Position numbers and translations under genes: made by a program
Notes under the pieces: generated by a model
Database searches by the model: none
Seen by the model: only the letters and a program-made list of their open reading frames with translations
Told to the model about the DNA's origin: nothing
In this document: piece after piece, positions 32,316 through 36,799 of the stretch
How positions within the stretch are numbered: the first letter of the stretch is position 1
Layout: each line of letters starts with the position of its first letter
Assembly (NCBI GenBank): GCA_039638595.1
Contig: JBDIWM010000021.1
Location: 1-36,799 of the forward strand
Direction of reading: 5' to 3'
Length of the DNA stretch: 36,799 bases
Source of the DNA: Atribacterota bacterium
GTDB taxonomy: Bacteria > Atribacterota > Atribacteria > Atribacterales > Caldatribacteriaceae

Positions 32316-33437
32316 ATGATTACCGTCTCGGTTTCACATCTTTGGAAGCGATATGGGAAAACGGTGGCACTCCAGGACGTCAGTGCTGAAATTCGTGGTG
32401 GCTCTTTTTTCTGTATACTGGGGGAACCGGGAGCTGGAAAAACCACCCTTTTGCGCATTATTGCCGGACTGGAAGTACCCGATGAGGGGGATGTCTTTTT
32501 CGATGGTCAGAACGTGACCCTGGTACCCGCCCAAAAACGGAATGTAGCCATGGTTTTTCAGGATTTTGCCCTTTATCCCCACATGACCGTTTTTGAAAAC
32601 ATCGCCAGTCCCTTGAGGGCAATAAAGTTCGAGGAGGGGAAAATTCGGGAACGAATCCACAAAGCAGCTACGTTCCTCAAGATAGGCCATCTTCTGGATC
32701 GTTCCCCTCTTTATATTAGCGGTGGCGAAAAACAACGGGTAGCTATTGCCAGAGCCCTGGTGAAAGAGCCTAAAATCTCCCTTTTTGATGAACCACTTGT
32801 GAATCTGGATTTTAAAATTCGTGAAGATATGCGAGCACAGTTTAAACTGATGCAAAAGGAATTCAATCAGACCATTGTTTTTGCCACTCCCGACCCCGTT
32901 GATGCCATGTCCATGGCTGATCAGGTTCTCATTTTGCATGAAGGAAAAGTGCAGCAATTTGCTACCGTTTGGGAAGCCTATTATCGTCCAAGTAACATGT
33001 TTGTAGCTACATACCTGGGATTTCCGCCCATGAATATCCTGCAAGGAGAGTTACGTGAAGAAGAATCGCGTCTTTTCTTTGTGACTTCGGGGCTTAAGGT
33101 GGATGTGACCGATTTACCTCACTTTCGGGAAGTCGGAGAGGGAAAACTACTGGTTGGCATTCGGCCTGAACATCTCCTGTTGGGGGGTGAAGAGGGTGGG
33201 GAAATAGTATGGGACGGAGAGGTTTTGCTGAGCGAAGTTGTTGGTTCAGATACCATTGTTCATCTGAAAATAGGGGGGGATCTGGCGCTCCGCTCTTTTG
33301 TTCCCGGTATTTACCGGGTTGCTGTAGGGTCGCATGTGAAAGTGAATCTTTCGAAAAATACCATTTATGCCTTCAAGGAAAGTGGGGAAAGCGTTGTTTT
33401 TCCTAGAAGACATGAGTCTTTGTCCAGCACTTTTTAA
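32316..33437 (+). CDS. CUT1 ABC ATPase 1, GlpS-like, lacking the switch histidine
   Basis: 373 residues from ATG 32316 (GGGTGA just upstream; GTG 32307 is an alternative). An ABC domain is followed by a TOBE-like C-terminal domain. Walker A is GEPGAGKT (36-43), Q-loop VFQDFALYP, signature ISGGEKQ intact (134-140), Walker B ISLFDEP intact (154-160). The H-loop, normally TH(D), reads FATPDPVDA, so the switch histidine is proline 192. The same loss is seen, from memory, in GlpS of the rhizobial glycerol importer. Alone this site could not hydrolyse ATP normally; the next gene supplies the missing parts. Confidence 0.92.
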   Translation: MITVSVSHLWKRYGKTVALQDVSAEIRGGSFFCILGEPGAGKTTLLRIIAGLEVPDEGDVFFDGQNVTLVPAQKRNVAMVFQDFALYPHMTVFENIASPLRAIKFEEGKIRERIHKAATFLKIGHLLDRSPLYISGGEKQRVAIARALVKEPKISLFDEPLVNLDFKIREDMRAQFKLMQKEFNQTIVFATPDPVDAMSMADQVLILHEGKVQQFATVWEAYYRPSNMFVATYLGFPPMNILQGELREEESRLFFVTSGLKVDVTDLPHFREVGEGKLLVGIRPEHLLLGGEEGGEIVWDGEVLLSEVVGSDTIVHLKIGGDLALRSFVPGIYRVAVGSHVKVNLSKNTIYAFKESGESVVFPRRHESLSSTF

Positions 33438-33450
33438 AGGGTGAGCTCCC

Positions 33451-34542
33451 ATGGCCCATGTTTTTCTTAAAGAAATCAAGAAGGTTTTTGATAACAAAGT
33501 GGTGGCGGTTGACGGTTTAACCTTAGAAATTCCTGACAAAGGTTTGGTAAGCCTCCTCGGTCCTTCGGGGTGTGGTAAGACGACCACCATGCGGATTATC
33601 GCCGGGTTAGAATCTCCCACCAGTGGTCGAGTCTATTTCGATGAACAGGATGTAACCGAAGTTTCTCCTGAAACGAGGGATGTAGCCATGGTATTTCAGT
33701 TTCCGGTTATTTATCCTGGAATGAGTGTGTACGAAAACATCGCCTTTCCCCTTGTGGCTCGTAAAATGGCCAAGGAAGAGATTAAAAAACGTGTTGAGGA
33801 AGTTGCTGAAGTCTTTGAAATCACCGACCTTCTTTCCAAAAGAACGTATGTTCTGGATGCAGGAATGAAACAGAAAGTGGTACTAGCTCGAACCTTTGTT
33901 CGGCGTCCAAAAGTGTACCTTCTCGATGAACCGTTAACGGCGGTAGACCCTAAAACCAGAATGGAATTGCGTACCGTTTTAAAGCGATTGCAATCGGACC
34001 TTGGTCAAACTATGATTTACGTCACCCATGACCAGAGTGAGTCGCTGACGTTAGCAGACAAAATCGCTGTCATGAACGAGGGACGTCTTCTCCAATATGG
34101 TTCACCAGAGGAGGTTTACCGCAATCCTAATAATACCTTCGTCGGATATTTTATTGGAAATCCAGGCATGAACTTCATCAACTGTTCTCTTTCTATCGAA
34201 AACGGTGTTTGTATTCTGGATGCTCAAGATTTTCGCCATTTCGTACCAGAAATCCCTCCCTCTTTGGTCAGGGAAATAGGATACAAACCTCTTATTGTCG
34301 GTATTCGTCCAGAAAATATTGAAGTCAGCTTTGTTCCTCGCGAACACTGGATTGTTTCTCAATGCATTCTTTCTGAACCCATTGGCAGCCGTGTGGTATT
34401 ACACCTCAAAGTAGGGGAAAAAGTGATTAAGGCAAAAGTTCCTCGCATAGAGGTAGAACCGGGAGCATCAACCTGGTTCCGCCTCCCGATAGAGTTCCTC
34501 AAATTTTTTGATGGAGAAACTATGGAAGCCGTGAGGACGTGA
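33451..34542 (+). CDS. CUT1 ABC ATPase 2, GlpT-like, degenerate signature motif
   Basis: 363 residues, with the same domain plan as its neighbour. Walker A GPSGCGKT (37-44), Walker B VYLLDEP (155-161) and switch histidine in VTHDQ (H193) are all canonical. The ABC signature, normally LSGGQ, reads LDAGMKQK (135-142). The Q-loop VFQFPVIYPGMSVYENIAFPL resembles GlpT. A heterodimer with ATPase 1 would pair its good Walker A/B and histidine with the good signature of ATPase 1, giving one full site and one doubly degenerate site. ATG 33451 has AAAGGGTGAG upstream. Last gene of the operon. Confidence 0.92.
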   Translation: MAHVFLKEIKKVFDNKVVAVDGLTLEIPDKGLVSLLGPSGCGKTTTMRIIAGLESPTSGRVYFDEQDVTEVSPETRDVAMVFQFPVIYPGMSVYENIAFPLVARKMAKEEIKKRVEEVAEVFEITDLLSKRTYVLDAGMKQKVVLARTFVRRPKVYLLDEPLTAVDPKTRMELRTVLKRLQSDLGQTMIYVTHDQSESLTLADKIAVMNEGRLLQYGSPEEVYRNPNNTFVGYFIGNPGMNFINCSLSIENGVCILDAQDFRHFVPEIPPSLVREIGYKPLIVGIRPENIEVSFVPREHWIVSQCILSEPIGSRVVLHLKVGEKVIKAKVPRIEVEPGASTWFRLPIEFLKFFDGETMEAVRT

Positions 34543-34664
34543 AGGATTATTTTCTAAAGTCACTATGTGGGGAAATGGAACAGAGAATGGAGTAAATCCC
34601 TTCAGAGTTTTTTATTTGTGGTAGCTTGTGATGATTCCATCCTCCCAAAAATTTCTCAAATTTT

Positions 34665-34683
34665 ATAACAATTGTTATTTAAC
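34665..34683 (-). promoter_or_regulatory. Operator-like site, copy 2
   Basis: On the minus strand this reads GTTAAATAACAATTGTTAT, identical over 19 bp to the site at 27925-27943. It lies 3 bp upstream of a TTGACA -35 element, so the bound protein could block polymerase or contact it as an activator. Confidence 0.72.
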
Positions 34684-34686
34684 GTC

Positions 34687-34715
34687 TTGACAAGCTGCTG
34701 TTGGAAGGAGAAAAT
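34687..34715 (+). promoter_or_regulatory. Promoter of the second CUT1 importer
   Basis: TTGACA (34687-34692), 17 bp, GAAAAT (34710-34715; 4 of 6). It would yield a leader of about 200 nt before the binding-protein gene, containing a small open reading frame. The remaining bases 34543-34664 show nothing else. Confidence 0.55.
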
Positions 34716-34790
34716 GAAAATTGGTAACATTTGTTTTTGGGCAAGTTCTCATTGTTTTGCGGGATAAAAGTACGGAGGTGGTGGTTTTAC

Positions 34791-34904
34791 ATGTTATTAC
34801 CGCCTCTGCGAAGGGGGTGTTATAAAGGATCGAGATTTGCTTTAGGTTTATGGTTCATTTTGGTAACAGTTTATGTATTTGCTAAATTAAAAGAAGGAAA
34901 TTAA
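34791..34904 (+). CDS. Possible 37-residue single-span membrane protein
   Basis: ATG at 34791 to TAA at 34904, product MLLPPLRRGCYKGSRFALG followed by one hydrophobic segment LWFILVTVYVFA and KLKEGN. A GGAGGTGGTGG run (34774-34784) stands before the ATG, and basic residues flank the helix in a positive-inside manner. It ends 18 bp before the start of the binding-protein gene, in the same orientation. Could be a small transporter accessory protein or a chance frame within a 5' leader. No family recognised. Confidence 0.4.
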   Translation: MLLPPLRRGCYKGSRFALGLWFILVTVYVFAKLKEGN

Positions 34905-34922
34905 AAGAAGGGAGGGATTTTG

Positions 34923-36341
34923 GTGAAAAAACTGGTTGTTCTTCTATTGTTGAGCGTGATGAGTTTGGTTTGGGTCAATTTTGCCATATCCCAAGAGGAA
35001 GTTACACTGACTGTGGTATGGCATGCAGGGATTTGTGCTGAAGCGTTGTTAGATATTGCAAAAGATTATGAAAAGGTAGCGGGAGTTAAGGTTGTGGGGG
35101 CTCTGGTTCCCTATGGCCCTCAGTGGCATGACAAAATTGCTTCGGAGTTTGCTGCTAAGGGTAGCGGTTTTGACTTGGCTGCCTGGGACAGTCAGTCTGT
35201 AGCAGAGTTTGCCGGAGGAGGTCATTGTGTTCTGCTGAATCCATATCTGGAGAAGTCCGATAAAGTAAACTTTGACGCTTTCTTGCCAGCGGCTTTGAAA
35301 CGTTATGGGGAATATCCAGATGGAAGTGGTAATCAATATGCGTTGCCGGTAAATCAGGATTGTTTGGGGTTAATTTATCGTCGTGATCTCTTTGAGGATC
35401 CAAAAGAAAAGGAAGCTTTCAAAGCCAGGTATGGGTATGACCTCGAAGTACCTAAAACGTATCGACAACTCAGAGATATCGCTGAATTTTTCACTCGACC
35501 AGACCAGGGGCTGTATGGTTTTGCTCAATATGGTGGTCGAGAGTATGATTATTGTACCAGTATGTCAAACACCTTTATATGGAGTTTTGGTGGTGCACTG
35601 TGGAATCCCAAAACCTTTGAAGTCAAGGGATATTTGAATAGTCCTGCTTCGATTGATGGAGTCAAATTCTACGTTGATCTGTTTAAATTTTGTCCACCTG
35701 GTTCCGAGACCTGGGGTTTTGACGAAGTGAATGTGGCTATGCAACAGGGAAGAGTTGCTATGGCGATGCAGTGGTTCTACTTCTTTGGTTCGATGCTTGA
35801 TCCGAGTGTTTCCAAAATCGTTGACAAAGTGGGATTCGCCATACTGCCCGGTGAGGTTGGTCGAGATGGGAAGTTCAGAAGAGTGTTCAGTATGGGTGGT
35901 CAGGGATTGGGTATCAATAAGTACTCTAAGCATGTTGAAGAAGCCTGGAAGTTTTTGGAGTGGTATATGCAGAAGGACCAACAGATGCGATACGCGAAAT
36001 TCTGTCAGACTGGAAATAAGTATGTTTTAGAAGACCCAGAATGGCTTAAGTTGAATCCTTACAATGTGCTCTTCAAGGACGCCATGAACTATATTAACGA
36101 TTACTGGCATCTCCCTGAATATCCGATTTTGCTGGATATCATGCAGGAGGAAATCCATAATGCTCTAACGGGTAAGAAAACCGTTGAACAAGCACTTGCT
36201 GACTGTGCGGAGAGACACGAAAGGGAACTTCGAAGAGCAGGATATGAGATCAAAAGAACCGAAAATATTCCTGAAGCACCTTATGAACTAGCTTACGGAG
36301 AACCTTACAGTGCCGAGTTAGAGAAATACTATAATTATTAA
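34923..36341 (+). CDS. CUT1 ABC transporter substrate-binding protein 2
   Basis: 472 residues from GTG 34923, which is set by GGGAGGG (34910-34916); TTG 34920 is too close to it. A signal peptide occupies about residues 1-24 (MKKLVVLLLLSVMSLVW), without a lipobox. The mature part is a family-1 solute-binding protein, with the typical RAMYGYDLEVPKTYRQLRDIAEFF-like hinge region present as ARYGYDLEVPKTYRQLRD, and the C-terminal AWKFLEWYMQKDQQ. First main gene of a second sugar importer under the shared operator. Its substrate is probably related to that of importer 1. Confidence 0.92.
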   Translation: MKKLVVLLLLSVMSLVWVNFAISQEEVTLTVVWHAGICAEALLDIAKDYEKVAGVKVVGALVPYGPQWHDKIASEFAAKGSGFDLAAWDSQSVAEFAGGGHCVLLNPYLEKSDKVNFDAFLPAALKRYGEYPDGSGNQYALPVNQDCLGLIYRRDLFEDPKEKEAFKARYGYDLEVPKTYRQLRDIAEFFTRPDQGLYGFAQYGGREYDYCTSMSNTFIWSFGGALWNPKTFEVKGYLNSPASIDGVKFYVDLFKFCPPGSETWGFDEVNVAMQQGRVAMAMQWFYFFGSMLDPSVSKIVDKVGFAILPGEVGRDGKFRRVFSMGGQGLGINKYSKHVEEAWKFLEWYMQKDQQMRYAKFCQTGNKYVLEDPEWLKLNPYNVLFKDAMNYINDYWHLPEYPILLDIMQEEIHNALTGKKTVEQALADCAERHERELRRAGYEIKRTENIPEAPYELAYGEPYSAELEKYYNY

Positions 36342-36353
36342 TATTTTCTAAGG

Positions 36354-36399
36354 CTCTGTTGCAGATAGAGTGAGTGATGCCACTCTATCTGCAACAGAG
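36354..36399 (+). repeat. Perfect 19-bp inverted repeat between binding protein and permease
   Basis: CTCTGTTGCAGATAGAGTG (36354-36372) and its exact reverse complement (36381-36399), with an 8-nt loop. No T-run follows and the next gene starts 24 nt later, so it is not a normal terminator. A hairpin here fits a 3' stabiliser or partial attenuator that keeps the binding-protein mRNA more abundant than the permease mRNA. Confidence 0.85.
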
Positions 36400-36422
36400 T
36401 GGAGAAATTAGGAGGCTAAGTC

Positions 36423-36799
36423 GTGAACGAAAATTATTATGAAAGTATCATTGAAAGAAAGAGTAAAGTAAGCGGTATCATACAAGGTGTGGTCTTGGGT
36501 CTTTTTCTCTTTTTCACCGTTTTTCCTCTTTTCTGGCTCTTTCTTTCTTCTCTTAAGGATCGGCTGGATATTTTTGCTTTCCCACCTCGTTTTGTCTTTA
36601 ACCCTACCATCGAAAATTATCGTGGTCTGTTTGTGAAAACTTTTCTGGAAGGTGGAGCGGGGCAGACTGACTTTGCTCTGTGTCTTATCAATAGTTTCAT
36701 TGCCGCTGGTTTGGGTACCTTTTTGGCGGTTATCCTGGGGGTAATGGCTGGATATGCGTGTTCCCGTTTTCGCTTTTTTGGCAAAAATGACTATTTATT
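36423..36799 (+). CDS. CUT1 ABC transporter permease (MalG type), 3'-truncated by window end
   Basis: GTG 36423 follows AGGAGG with 7-nt spacing. About 125 residues are visible: a polar N-terminus (MNENYYESIIERKSKVSG), a first helix ending FPLFWLFLSSLKDRLDIFAFPPRF, then LINSFIAAGLGTFLAVILGVMAGYACSRFRFFG, all typical of MalG/UgpE-type subunits. The EAA loop would lie beyond the window. It follows the binding protein directly, without a MalF-type gene in between, so the partner is probably downstream. Confidence 0.88.
   Translation, partial: MNENYYESIIERKSKVSGIIQGVVLGLFLFFTVFPLFWLFLSSLKDRLDIFAFPPRFVFNPTIENYRGLFVKTFLEGGAGQTDFALCLINSFIAAGLGTFLAVILGVMAGYACSRFRFFGKNDYL

Noticed and set aside
34714-34767. 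17-codon frame starting within the promoter of importer 2
   Set aside because: The ATG overlaps the -10 element and the AAGGAG is only 3 nt away; transcription would start after it.
1-36799. CRISPR arrays, tRNA or rRNA genes, insertion sequences
   Set aside because: Looked for regularly spaced repeats, cloverleaf ends, transposase or integrase motifs and found none.

Overview
This is a bacterial chromosome segment with dense, mostly co-directional operons, Shine-Dalgarno (SD) led starts, sigma70-type promoters, frequent GTG/TTG starts and moderate GC. The gene set (several sugar ABC importers, glutamate dehydrogenase near the size of thermophile enzymes, hflKC, a bifunctional GGDEF/HD-GYP protein, PHP plus PfkB proteins) suggests an anaerobic, probably thermophilic, sugar-using bacterium. 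Atribacterota or a similar deep-branching phylum (Thermotogota, Dictyoglomota, Synergistota) would fit. This placement is inference from gene style; no rRNA gene or other phylogenetic marker was found in the window.

Layout. Bases 1-3087 hold the end of a ribose/xylose-type ABC operon: a 5'-truncated tandem ATPase and two RbsC-type permeases. Bases 3118-4059 (minus) encode an auxin-efflux-carrier family transporter. Bases 4288-4648 hold no gene, but a consensus promoter followed by about 325 nt of strongly base-paired sequence that ends in a terminator: a candidate structured RNA I cannot assign. Bases 4979-7933 are a phosphate importer (pstS-pstC-pstA) behind a PHO-box-like repeat. pstC lacks a canonical start codon, and pstB does not follow. 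Bases 8067-10858 are four unrecognised genes, two with Cys/His zinc-binding patterns. Next come branched-chain aminotransferase and an AhpD-like protein, then convergent hflK-hflC, apparently read from a leaderless transcript.

Bases 14403-17521 are an overlapping MFS / membrane M28 peptidase / PAP2 phosphatase operon. Bases 17690-19983 are a PHP protein plus a PfkB sugar kinase. Bases 20048-23233 are a GAF-PAS4-GGDEF-HD-GYP protein with a recently duplicated PAS pair. Bases 23238-25043 (minus) are a small DUF4405-like membrane protein, whose best SD-ATG is followed directly by an amber codon, and glutamate dehydrogenase behind a leader with its own terminator.

Bases 25185-36799 are a carbohydrate or polyol module: FGGY kinase, zinc alcohol dehydrogenase, TIM-barrel isomerase, and a full CUT1 importer with two complementary, individually degenerate ATPases of the glycerol GlpS/GlpT kind. 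A second CUT1 importer (binding protein, long perfect hairpin, MalG-type permease cut by the window end) follows. The two importers share an identical 19-bp operator-like site, which suggests one regulator for both. The likely logic is import of a polyol or sugar, then oxidation, isomerisation and phosphorylation; the substrate cannot be read from sequence.
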